5,289 nucleotides of DNA from Candidatus Bathyarchaeota archaeon (GTDB lineage Archaea > Thermoproteota > Bathyarchaeia > TCS64). The translations under genes were made by a program, and so were the position numbers. Shown piece by piece: positions 1 to 5,067 of this stretch; the stretch's first letter is position 1; the number at the start of each line of letters is the position of its first letter. The stretch is taken from contig JAUWBQ010000129.1 of assembly GCA_030601645.1 (NCBI GenBank), forward strand, positions 1 to 5,289, in the 5' to 3' direction. The notes under the pieces were generated by a model. That model saw nothing but the letters and a program-made list of their open reading frames with translations, was not told where the DNA came from and did not search any database.

Positions 1-448
1 CCCTCAGCCGCTGGAGGGTCCTGTGGTGCCTCCTCTCGTCGTCGGCCCAGGTCTCCAGGAGGCGGCTCAGGCCGCTGTTCTCCTTCACCCAGCGGTTGCC
101 CCTGATCGTTCTGGATCTCTCGATGGATTCCTTCTCGAGCTCCATGTGCTTCTCGAGGCCCACGGATATCTCTTGCCTGTCTTCCTCCCCGATCCTCCGG
201 CCCTCCAGGATCTCGATAGCCATGTCGAAGATGGATATGTGCTTCCGGGAGTCCATCTGGAGCATGTAGAGGAGCCACTTGGCGGGCTCGCTCATGATGA
301 GATCAGTGGTCCTCTCGTACATCTCGACGAGCATCTTCTCCGTCTGGAGCTGCTCGTGGAAGAGGCTCAGGGCCTCGCTTTTCTCTTGTTCAGACAATGC
401 TGGTGCACCGGTAAATGGTTGAGGATGGGGGATGAAATAGGTTCTCAT
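1..448 (-). CDS. Ferritin-like four-helix-bundle protein, C-terminus cut by window edge
   Basis: The minus frame is open from ATG 446-448 to base 1, giving 149 codons with no stop; the gene continues outside the window. The product is helical and charged, with motifs typical of ferritin-like di-iron bundles: Glu-rich helix 1 (about residues 30-50, TEKMLVEMYE), DSRKH at 66-70, HMELE at 101-105 and DDERRHH at 136-142, the last including an ExxH (E138, H141). The same motifs in the same order occur in the plus-strand gene at 2312-2788, so the two are paralogues. Such proteins usually bind iron and act in oxidation, peroxide removal or iron handling; the exact reaction here is unknown. The residues before about 30 are Pro-rich and probably unstructured. 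The start lies 20 bases after the stop of the sugar dehydrogenase, so co-transcription is likely. A hemerythrin-like fold (HxxxE at 101-105) is a less likely alternative. Confidence 0.8.
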   Translation of the reverse strand, partial: MRTYFIPHPQPFTGAPALSEQEKSEALSLFHEQLQTEKMLVEMYERTTDLIMSEPAKWLLYMLQMDSRKHISIFDMAIEILEGRRIGEEDRQEISVGLEKHMELEKESIERSRTIRGNRWVKENSGLSRLLETWADDERRHHRTLQRLR

Positions 449-468
449 GAGCGGGGCTTTGATCTCTC

Positions 469-1587
469 TCAGGGCGGCCTGACGATCCTCACGATGAGGT
501 CGTCCTCGTCACCAGGGTCTCCCCTCCCGTCCCTGTTGCTCGTGCAAAGGTAGAGGTAGCCATCCGGCCCCTGGGCCACGTCCCTGATCCTGCCCAGGGT
601 GCCCTCGTACAGGGCCAACGTGGCCTCGACCCCGGTGTGGTCGGGCGTGAGGGTCACCACCCTGAGGTGCTTCCCCCGGAGCGTCGCGATGAAGAGCTTG
701 TTCCTCCACTGGGGGTACCTGGAGCCGTCGTAGAAGGTAGCCCCCGAGGGGGCCCAGGTGGTGGCGCCCGTGTGGTATAGGGGGTTCACGTACCGGGGGT
801 CGTCGCCGTCCCCCACGACGTGGGGCCAGCCGTAGTTGTTCCCCGGCTCGATGAGGTTGATCTCGTCGTGGGCGAAGCGGAGGCTCTCGCCGCTGGGGCC
901 GTGCTCCGTGGAGTAGAGGGCCCCGGTCTCGGGGTGCCATGCGAGGCCCTGGGGGTTCCTGTTGCCGTAGCTGTAGATGAGGGAGCCGGGGAAGGGGTTG
1001 TCGTCGGGGACTGTGCCGTCGGGGTTCATTCTGAGGATCTTGCCCCCCAGGGAGTCGAGGTCCTGGGCGAGCTCGCCGCTGAAGGTCTCCCCGGTGGTGG
1101 CGTAGAGTTTGCCGTCGGGGCCGAACTTTATCCTGCCGCCGTTGTGGAAGTCTCCTGCGGGGATGTTGTCTAGGAGGATGGTCTCGTCGGTGAGGCGGTC
1201 CCCGGTCTCCGTGTAGCGGGATAGGCGGTTCCATCTCTGGCCCTCCTCGTCCCGGTAGGTGTAGTAGATGTAGATGTGCTGGTTCTGGAGGAATTGGGGG
1301 TCGAGCTCGATGCCGAGGAGGCCTCCCTCCTGGCCGGGCTGGGCTGCGACGTCGAGGGTGAGGAGAGTGTGGACTTCGCCGTCCCGGATGACGTTGACCC
1401 GGCCGGGGCGCTCGGTGAAGTAGAGGCGGCCGTCGGGGGAGAAGGCGATGCTCCAGGGGATCTCGAGGCCGCTGGCCACGACCTCCAGCCCATCGGAGGG
1501 CCCCCGGGGGCTACTGTAGTATCCTCGTATCAGCACCAACCCCAGTGTGATGATGGCCAGGGCTCCGATGATCGCCCGGCGCCTCAT
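469..1587 (-). CDS. PQQ-dependent aldose/glucose dehydrogenase, membrane-anchored (soluble GDH family)
   Basis: This 372-residue protein belongs to the GSDH six-bladed propeller family (soluble glucose dehydrogenase of Acinetobacter, YliI of E. coli, aldose dehydrogenase of Pyrobaculum). These enzymes oxidise aldoses to lactones with PQQ as cofactor. Expected active-site residues by motif alignment are Q86 in PGQEGGLLGIELDP, the catalytic base H148 in DFHNGGRIKFGPDGKLY, R210-N211 in SYGNRNPQGLAWHP, K306 in LRGKHL, and R333 and R335 in GRIRDVAQGPDGYLYL. TEHGPSGESL (227-236) and EINLIEPGNNYGWP (242-255) are family signatures. The N-terminus has RRR followed by a hydrophobic stretch at about 5-20 with no lipobox cysteine, so an uncleaved anchor or Sec signal with the propeller outside the cell is likely. 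ATG 1585-1587 is preceded by GAGGGG at a 5-base distance. The gene lies 84 GC-rich bases after ferredoxin 1, without a visible TATA box, which suggests one operon. Sugar specificity cannot be read from the sequence, and no PQQ synthesis gene is in the window. Confidence 0.93.
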   Translation of the reverse strand: MRRRAIIGALAIITLGLVLIRGYYSSPRGPSDGLEVVASGLEIPWSIAFSPDGRLYFTERPGRVNVIRDGEVHTLLTLDVAAQPGQEGGLLGIELDPQFLQNQHIYIYYTYRDEEGQRWNRLSRYTETGDRLTDETILLDNIPAGDFHNGGRIKFGPDGKLYATTGETFSGELAQDLDSLGGKILRMNPDGTVPDDNPFPGSLIYSYGNRNPQGLAWHPETGALYSTEHGPSGESLRFAHDEINLIEPGNNYGWPHVVGDGDDPRYVNPLYHTGATTWAPSGATFYDGSRYPQWRNKLFIATLRGKHLRVVTLTPDHTGVEATLALYEGTLGRIRDVAQGPDGYLYLCTSNRDGRGDPGDEDDLIVRIVRPP

Positions 1588-1592
1588 GGCCG

Positions 1593-1598
1593 CCCCTC
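1593..1598 (-). promoter_or_regulatory. Ribosome binding site of the sugar dehydrogenase
   Basis: GAGGGG on the minus strand lies 5 bases before ATG 1585-1587 and supports that start. A second purine-rich motif (GGAGG, 1611-1615) lies further up, 10 bases before an out-of-frame ATG (1598-1600) that would open only a 29-codon frame overlapping the dehydrogenase start. The main start is preferred because it gives the signal/anchor segment. Confidence 0.55.
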
Positions 1599-1671
1599 AT
1601 GGGCCTGCGTCCTCCTCGGCTCGTTGCGCGATCCCTCTCGTCGTGGTGGTGCGATCATCCCGGGTCTACCG

Positions 1672-1986
1672 TCAGTAGCTTATGCTGATGGCCTCGACGG
1701 GGCACTGGGTCTCGCAGGCCATGCACTTGATGCAGTCCGGCTCCCTCGCCGGGAAGGTCTTCCTGCTGGATCCGGGGTGCCCAGGGGTGTCTCTCCAGTC
1801 GTAGAGCTGTACCGGGCAGACTTCGATGCATACACCGTTCCCCTCACAGATGTCCCAGTCCACGGCGACGTCGGTGCCCACGATGCCGAGGCTCTCCGGG
1901 GGGGTGATGGGCCCCCAGACGTCGATGCCGTCGATCTGATCAACTATCTCTCGTTTCTCGCGGAAAGTTGGATCTATTGGCACCAC
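1672..1986 (-). CDS. Ferredoxin 1: 7-cysteine, N-terminally extended archaeal type lacking the zinc site
   Basis: The protein has about 103 residues and matches the Sulfolobus zinc-containing ferredoxin along its whole length (IDP start, VWGP, PPESLGI, WRDTPGHPGS). Numbering from the second GTG, the cysteines are C46-x5-C52-x3-C56-P and C84-x2-C87-x2-C90-x3-C94-P. That pattern fits one [3Fe-4S] and one [4Fe-4S] cluster, with N49 where a fourth cysteine of cluster I would sit. The family carries low-potential electrons, chiefly from 2-oxoacid:ferredoxin oxidoreductases. The Sulfolobus zinc ligands His16, His19, His34 and Asp76 align with I17, I20, V35 and F77, so zinc should not bind. There are two tandem GTG codons (1984-1986 and 1981-1983). 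The second aligns with the likely start of the paralogue at 4962, so the true start may be 1983. It is the first gene of a probable operon with the sugar dehydrogenase. Confidence 0.93.
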   Translation of the reverse strand: MVPIDPTFREKREIVDQIDGIDVWGPITPPESLGIVGTDVAVDWDICEGNGVCIEVCPVQLYDWRDTPGHPGSSRKTFPAREPDCIKCMACETQCPVEAISISY

Positions 1987-2010
1987 TCACCGCCCAGCAG
2001 CTTTTATGTA

Positions 2011-2036
2011 GAGCGAATTTTAAACGTTTACAATTG
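2011..2036 (-). promoter_or_regulatory. Ferredoxin 1 promoter with TATA box and overlapping palindrome
   Basis: On the minus strand the box TTTAAAATTC (2015-2024) is followed by the GTG starts 28-31 bases later. Transcription should start near 1993, giving a short leader of about 7-10 bases. The box overlaps the perfect 10-base palindrome TAAACGTTTA (2021-2030), a possible operator placed over the BRE/TATA. Twenty-two of these 26 bases are identical at 4991-5016 ahead of ferredoxin 2. Confidence 0.65.
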
Positions 2037-2280
2037 CGCGCGCGAGCATGATACGCTCTAAAGACTTGTTATATCATAACGTTCTGTTTTTTTACCTAGC
2101 GCGGACTCAACGTGTGATCGTATAAGAGATCCCCCCTTGGGAGGACGCGCGTGGGGTTTTCTCGTTTTCACTGCAGGAATCTTATTTAGTCTTGTATTAT
2201 AGGGTCTCACTTAGCACGTCGAGCATCAAGCTGCATAATTGCCCATAGCATAAGGGTATTCCAGGACTTCATTTAACAGT
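2037..2280. other. AT-rich spacer between divergent genes, no gene recognised
   Basis: No convincing coding frame was seen on either strand; one long plus frame that ends at 2061 is the shadow of ferredoxin 1 and the sugar dehydrogenase. The spacer holds a T run (2086-2093), another AACGTT core at 2078-2083 resembling the centre of the ferredoxin palindrome, and an imperfect hairpin (arms around CCCCCC and GGGAGG, about 2130-2145) followed by a T-rich stretch (GGGGTTTTCTCGTTTT, about 2153-2168). The last elements could mark a short RNA, but I see no tRNA, C/D box pair or other known fold. Confidence 0.4.
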
Positions 2281-2288
2281 CTTTTAAT
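2281..2288 (+). promoter_or_regulatory. TATA box of a leaderless ferritin-like gene
   Basis: CTTTTAAT lies about 27 bases (centre to A of ATG) before ATG 2312-2314. This is the spacing at which archaeal RNA polymerase would start at or next to the ATG. The bases just before the ATG are pyrimidine-rich and lack a Shine-Dalgarno motif, which agrees with a leaderless transcript. Confidence 0.6.
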
Positions 2289-2311
2289 CTTACGATCAAC
2301 TCTCTTTTCTC

Positions 2312-2788
2312 ATGTCAGCGGTTTTAGAGGGGCTGCGGAGTCAGAGGGTTATAGAGATGAGGAACGTCGCAGGACTTAGGCCTCTAGCGGAAGACACTCC
2401 CAGTGTCGCCGTCTCAGCAGTCCTGGAGATCATCATCCACGATAGTAGGAAACACATGGCGCTCTGCGACGCCATGATAAGAATCGAATCAGGGGAATCA
2501 CCGGAAGCTCCAGAATCGAGTAGGGTTTCAGAACTGAGGGAGACCCTTCTGAGGCATATCGAGCTCGAGAGGAGCATGCTGAGGCAATTAGAGGCTCTTA
2601 GACCTCTCACCGATGGCCTCAACGAGGGCCTCATCGAGTACATGCTCGCCGATGAGAGGCGGCACCACGGCCTGTTGATGGGACTCATCGAACTCCTGGA
2701 GCAGGGTGGCGACGTCACAGAGAGGTATGACTCCCTGGTCGACAGGTTACTGAGGGAGGCTCACCAGCCTGGGAAGGCGCCACGGTGA
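2312..2788 (+). CDS. Ferritin-like four-helix-bundle protein (paralogue of the one at 1-448)
   Basis: This is a complete 158-residue helical protein with no signal peptide or membrane segment, so it is probably cytoplasmic. Motifs are HDSRKH at 43-48 (helix 2), HIELE at 82-86 (helix 3) and ADERRHH at 113-119 (helix 4, with ExxH at E115-H118). DSRKH, HxELE and DERRHH are shared with the minus-strand protein at 1-448; helices 2-4 align best, while helix 1 is shorter or diverged here and lacks an obvious metal-binding Glu. The conserved Asp, Glu and His residues are plausible iron ligands, as in rubrerythrin and ferritin-like proteins, but the arrangement is not the textbook pair of ExxH motifs because helix 2 has DxxxH. 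The exact role is unknown. It is the only plus-strand gene, is probably leaderless, and is convergent with the CBS gene 50 bases downstream. Codon use resembles the neighbouring genes. Confidence 0.8.
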   Translation: MSAVLEGLRSQRVIEMRNVAGLRPLAEDTPSVAVSAVLEIIIHDSRKHMALCDAMIRIESGESPEAPESSRVSELRETLLRHIELERSMLRQLEALRPLTDGLNEGLIEYMLADERRHHGLLMGLIELLEQGGDVTERYDSLVDRLLREAHQPGKAPR

Positions 2789-2838
2789 TCGTGCGCAACC
2801 TATGATAATCCTCAGCCTAGGCTCCAGAGGGACCCGGG

Positions 2839-3186
2839 CTAACCGCTGAAGGCTTTGACGACGTCGTCCTCCGAGAGGGTCCCCACCACCCCCTCTCTCC
2901 CGGTAACTAGGAGGTTGCTGGTGCCCACCATGGTCATGACCCTGATGGCGTTCGCGATGGTGTCACCCTCTCCCACCCTGATGCAGACCTTGGTGCCGCT
3001 GAGACCGCACGCCTCCATGAACTCCCTCGCCTCGGTCCCGCCGAGGATCTCCCGGATTCTCAATTCCCGCAGGTCGGGGGGCATCTTCTCTATCAAGTCC
3101 GCCCCGAGGAGATAGGTCCTCACGGCGTGGAACAGATCGGCGACGCTGATCATCCCTACGACCACACCGGCACCGGTTCGAACCAC
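2839..3186 (-). CDS. CBS-domain protein, apparently 5'-truncated
   Basis: From the GTG at 3184-3186 the product has 115 residues. It begins inside a CBS domain: GVVVGMISVADLFHAV (residues 7-22) is the usual end of one. It then has a complete second CBS domain at about residues 46-114, including GDTIANAIRVMTMVGTSNLL and GVVGTLSEDDVVKAF. CBS pairs normally bind adenosine ligands and regulate partner proteins or act as stand-alone sensors. The same frame stays open upstream to 3265 (stop TAA at 3262-3264). It reads GEKTHLISGSDSSLAVV just before the GTG, which looks like more of the first CBS domain, yet contains no ATG, GTG or TTG. The start is therefore doubtful: either translation starts at 3186 without a clear ribosome binding site, or the gene lost its 5' part and is decaying. 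Stop TAG is at 2839-2841. Confidence 0.7.
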   Translation of the reverse strand: MVRTGAGVVVGMISVADLFHAVRTYLLGADLIEKMPPDLRELRIREILGGTEAREFMEACGLSGTKVCIRVGEGDTIANAIRVMTMVGTSNLLVTGREGVVGTLSEDDVVKAFSG

Positions 3187-3361
3187 GGCGAGGCTCGAGT
3201 CAGATCCGGAGATGAGGTGCGTTTTTTCACCTAACGCTTGAAAAAAAACGAAATAACAATATTAACCGTTGTTATTTCAGTTAAAATTTCCGAGACTCTT
3301 TAAAAACGATGTCTAAATCCGCGTTCTATTCCGAGAGATTTAATTTAGCTCACCGATCCCC
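3187..3361 (-). promoter_or_regulatory. AT-rich region before the CBS gene with several TATA-like boxes
   Basis: Three minus-strand candidates are visible: TTTTTAAAG (about 3297-3305), TTTTAACT (about 3280-3288) and GGTTAATATTG (3257-3267). The last would start transcription near 3236, just before AGGTGA (3227-3232), a good ribosome binding motif, but no in-frame start codon follows it within a normal distance. The region also serves as the 3' side of the 382-residue gene that ends at 3362. No separate gene was seen. Confidence 0.4.
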
Positions 3362-4510
3362 TTAGGTAGTTCCTGATCCAGCTTGCATATCGACTATCCC
3401 GTGCCTCTTGACGCGGCTGAGCGCGAACTCCACGGTGTGAGCCACCGCAAGCTCCATGTTCTCTTCGCTCAGGTGCTTCGTCAGCTCGAAGGCAGCCACG
3501 GGGAACGTCACATAGTGGGGGTCATGGGGGCGCCCCTTGATCTGGGTGTACGCATGTGCGACGGCGCATGTCAGCTCGGGGGTCATCCCTTCAGTCTCCA
3601 GCTGTCTCCTCAACGCTGCGTACGCACGAGGGGCGTCAGCGGTCAGAATACCTTTCTGAAGATCAACAAGAGGCTCGTCCAGAGTCTCAGCGCCTCTGGT
3701 CACCGAGTCCAGCCACTCGGTCGTGATCGTCTCCTTCATCCCCGGGAGGAGGTCCTCGATTCCCGCAAGTGCGTGCAGGTAGTATTCCTCACCGACGTAG
3801 TCTCTTTGTCTGATCAGTCCATTGATCAGGATGACGTAGTGATACTCCAGAAAGCCCCCCTTCTTGACCAGCTCGCCCAGTATCTGTCCCAGATCCCTTT
3901 CCGGCTCTCTGAACTCTGCGATGCGGAAACGGCGCAGCTGATTAAGGTACATCGTCAGGAGGAACAGATGGTTTCTGGCCTGGGGAAGCCCGGCCTTGGA
4001 CGCGAGGTTCAGGACGCTGTCGGTGCAGGAGAAGAAGTGCCCGATGGACCGGGAGACGTCGAGGCACCCGATCCTCAGGAGGGCCCGAAGGGTTCCGTGG
4101 AGGTCCCTGTCGGCGGCCTCGTTGACGTAGAAGAGGGCCCCCATCCCCTTGCCCCTCTCCATGGCGTTGAGATACGAGCCCAGGGGGTCATCGGGGGTTC
4201 TCGCCCCGCTCGTGTAGGCTCCTGAGCTGTCGCTCACATACTTGGGAGCCCAGGCGATGTACTCGACGAACCTCTCGAGGAAGTCTAACCTGAGGCTCCC
4301 AGGCACTCCGTCTAGGAATCGGAGCAGATACTCGAGTTCCTTGGAGACGTGGATGTTAGGGAACCTGTGATTGAAGGCGTGGAGAGAAGCGGTCTCGAGG
4401 CTCCTCAATATCGATGCGTGATCCAAACTGGAATCCCAGGCCTCTCGGAGGGCAGCCAGGGACTCTTCGATCCTCGATTGGAGCACGAGATCCACCAGCT
4501 GTTCCGTCAT
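3362..4510 (-). CDS. Uncharacterised helical, histidine-containing 382-residue protein
   Basis: I do not recognise this family. The frame is long and intact from ATG 4508-4510 to TAA 3362-3364. The product appears soluble and almost wholly alpha-helical, with no signal peptide and no convincing membrane span. Histidines fall in groups that could bind a metal or cofactor: HAFNHRFPNIH at 44-54, GHFFSCTD at 157-164, H181, EYHYV at 222-226, H319, GRPHDPHY at 326-333, H346, H358 and H370. The alternating helices and scattered histidines recall questin-oxidase-like (DUF4243) proteins only loosely, and no motif proves this. A TATA-like box lies 26-35 bases before the ATG, so it probably has its own promoter. 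It follows ferredoxin 2 on the same strand, so a redox partnership is conceivable, but this is inference from position only. The C-terminal tail (about 372-382) looks disordered. Confidence 0.8.
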   Translation of the reverse strand: MTEQLVDLVLQSRIEESLAALREAWDSSLDHASILRSLETASLHAFNHRFPNIHVSKELEYLLRFLDGVPGSLRLDFLERFVEYIAWAPKYVSDSSGAYTSGARTPDDPLGSYLNAMERGKGMGALFYVNEAADRDLHGTLRALLRIGCLDVSRSIGHFFSCTDSVLNLASKAGLPQARNHLFLLTMYLNQLRRFRIAEFREPERDLGQILGELVKKGGFLEYHYVILINGLIRQRDYVGEEYYLHALAGIEDLLPGMKETITTEWLDSVTRGAETLDEPLVDLQKGILTADAPRAYAALRRQLETEGMTPELTCAVAHAYTQIKGRPHDPHYVTFPVAAFELTKHLSEENMELAVAHTVEFALSRVKRHGIVDMQAGSGTT

Positions 4511-4535
4511 GGCAGGATGGAGATCGAAAGGGCGT

Positions 4536-4545
4536 GCTAAAAACC
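4536..4545 (-). promoter_or_regulatory. Probable TATA box of the 382-residue protein gene
   Basis: GGTTTTTAGC on the minus strand is centred about 30 bases before ATG 4508-4510. It would give a start site a few bases before the codon, hence a leaderless or nearly leaderless message. No Shine-Dalgarno motif stands close to the ATG, which agrees. Confidence 0.5.
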
Positions 4546-4622
4546 TTGAAACTCATGTGAATGTTAGCCTGCGCGCGAGATCAGCGCTCATTGACTCCGA
4601 GTGCCATGATTCCAGTCTCCGC

Positions 4623-4640
4623 GGGGATAAGATCTTCCCC
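4623..4640 (-). repeat. Small inverted repeat just after ferredoxin 2
   Basis: GGGGA and TCCCC arms enclose an 8-base centre, ending 9 bases after the ferredoxin 2 stop codon. It could form a weak hairpin at the 3' end of the message. There is no T tract after it, so a terminator role is only a possibility. Ferredoxin 1 has related but less symmetric sequence at the same place (17 of 22 bases match between 1653-1674 and 4631-4652). Confidence 0.3.
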
Positions 4641-4649
4641 GTTATGCCG

Positions 4650-4962
4650 TCAAACGCTTATCCTGATAGCCTCGATCGGGCACTGGGTTTCACACGCCAT
4701 GCACTTGATGCAATCCTCCTCCCTCGCTGGGAAGGGCTTCCTGTTAGATCCAGGATGCCCGGGGGGGGTCTCTCCACTCGTTGAGCGTTACCGGGCAGAC
4801 ATCGAGGCATATGCCGTTTCCCTCGCAGACGTCCCAGTCTACCCCTACGTCTGTGCCCGCGATGCCGAGGCTCTCCGGAGGATCCACGGGCCCCCAGACA
4901 TCGATGCCCTCGATCTGATCAACTATCACTCGTTTCTCGCTGAAATCTGGGTCCATGGGCAC
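4650..4962 (-). pseudogene. Ferredoxin 2 (zinc-less, N-terminally extended type), frameshifted by one base
   Basis: The first half reads as a ferredoxin close to ferredoxin 1, with C46-x5-C52-x3-C56-P, then leaves frame at a run of eight C (minus strand, plus 4751-4758) after WRDPP and meets a stop soon after. In the next frame the rest is intact: SNRKPFPAREEDC, then CIKCMACETQCPIEAI, ending at TGA 4650-4652. Removing one C restores exactly the length of ferredoxin 1 (103 residues, about 78 percent identical) and all seven cysteines. As written, the product lacks the four cysteines of the second motif, which mostly build the [4Fe-4S] cluster. Zinc ligand positions hold I17, I20, A35 and F77, so zinc should not bind. 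GTG 4960-4962 is chosen because AGGTGG (4970-4975) lies 7 bases before it and it aligns with ferredoxin 1; an ATG at 4987-4989 lies before the expected transcription start. The selective similarity of the codons after the shift suggests either a sequencing slip in the homopolymer or very recent damage. Confidence 0.85.
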
Positions 4963-4969
4963 CAATTCG

Positions 4970-4975
4970 CCACCT
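4970..4975 (-). promoter_or_regulatory. Ribosome binding site deciding the ferredoxin 2 start
   Basis: AGGTGG lies 7 bases before GTG 4960-4962 and inside the frame that would begin at ATG 4987-4989. With the TATA box at 4998-5004, RNA should begin near 4975, so the upstream ATG would not be transcribed. Both facts favour the GTG. Confidence 0.55.
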
Positions 4976-4990
4976 TGCACGTTCCACATG

Positions 4991-5016
4991 GAGCGAGTCT
5001 TAAACGTTCACAAATG
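4991..5016 (-). promoter_or_regulatory. Ferredoxin 2 promoter, near-copy of the ferredoxin 1 promoter
   Basis: The minus strand carries the TATA-like TTTAAGA (4998-5004) within a block matching 22 of 26 bases of 2011-2036, including the AACGTT core. The palindrome is slightly degenerate here (TGAACGTTTA on the minus strand). The block lies in the gap behind the oxidoreductase gene, so ferredoxin 2 probably has its own transcript. Confidence 0.6.
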
Positions 5017-5067
5017 ATTCACAAAACTAGCGTGCGCGAAGATGAATCTCATCGCCGCGTGCCCGAG

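Larger units (their letters stand above)
4631..5016 (-). repeat. Diverged duplicate of the ferredoxin 1 block at 1653-2036
   Basis: Promoter, leader, gene and a short 3' flank all align one to one with 1653-2036 (386 against 384 bases). The two extra bases are one in the leader and one in the C run. Similarity fades outside these limits on both sides, so a unit of about 385 bases was duplicated, or both copies were kept under the same selection. The copies are in the same orientation, about 3 kb apart. Confidence 0.7.

Noticed and set aside
23..553. Open plus-strand frame of 176 codons at the left edge
   Set aside because: It is the complement of the ferritin-like gene on the minus strand, whose motifs and paralogue leave no doubt about the coding strand.
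1276..2061. Open plus-strand frame of 261 codons
   Set aside because: It covers the antisense of the sugar dehydrogenase start and ferredoxin 1, with no recognisable domain; GC-rich codons keep the antisense frame free of stops. The similar plus frame at 4561-5112 is the antisense of ferredoxin 2 for the same reason.
2814..2823. Palindrome AGCCTAGGCT between the convergent genes
   Set aside because: It has no loop and no T tract, does not extend beyond 10 bases, and such a palindrome is expected by chance; not enough for a terminator call.
3174..3184. GGTTCGAACC resembling a tRNA B box
   Set aside because: The flanking bases do not form a T-arm stem on either strand and no acceptor or anticodon arm is present; it lies at the CBS gene start.
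3383..4225. Open plus-strand frame of 280 codons
   Set aside because: It is antisense to the 382-residue gene, lacks a promoter or ribosome site, and its translation has no domain-like pattern.
4963..4989. Upstream ATG start for ferredoxin 2
   Set aside because: It precedes the expected transcription start, overlaps the ribosome binding site, and adds nine residues with no counterpart in ferredoxin 1.
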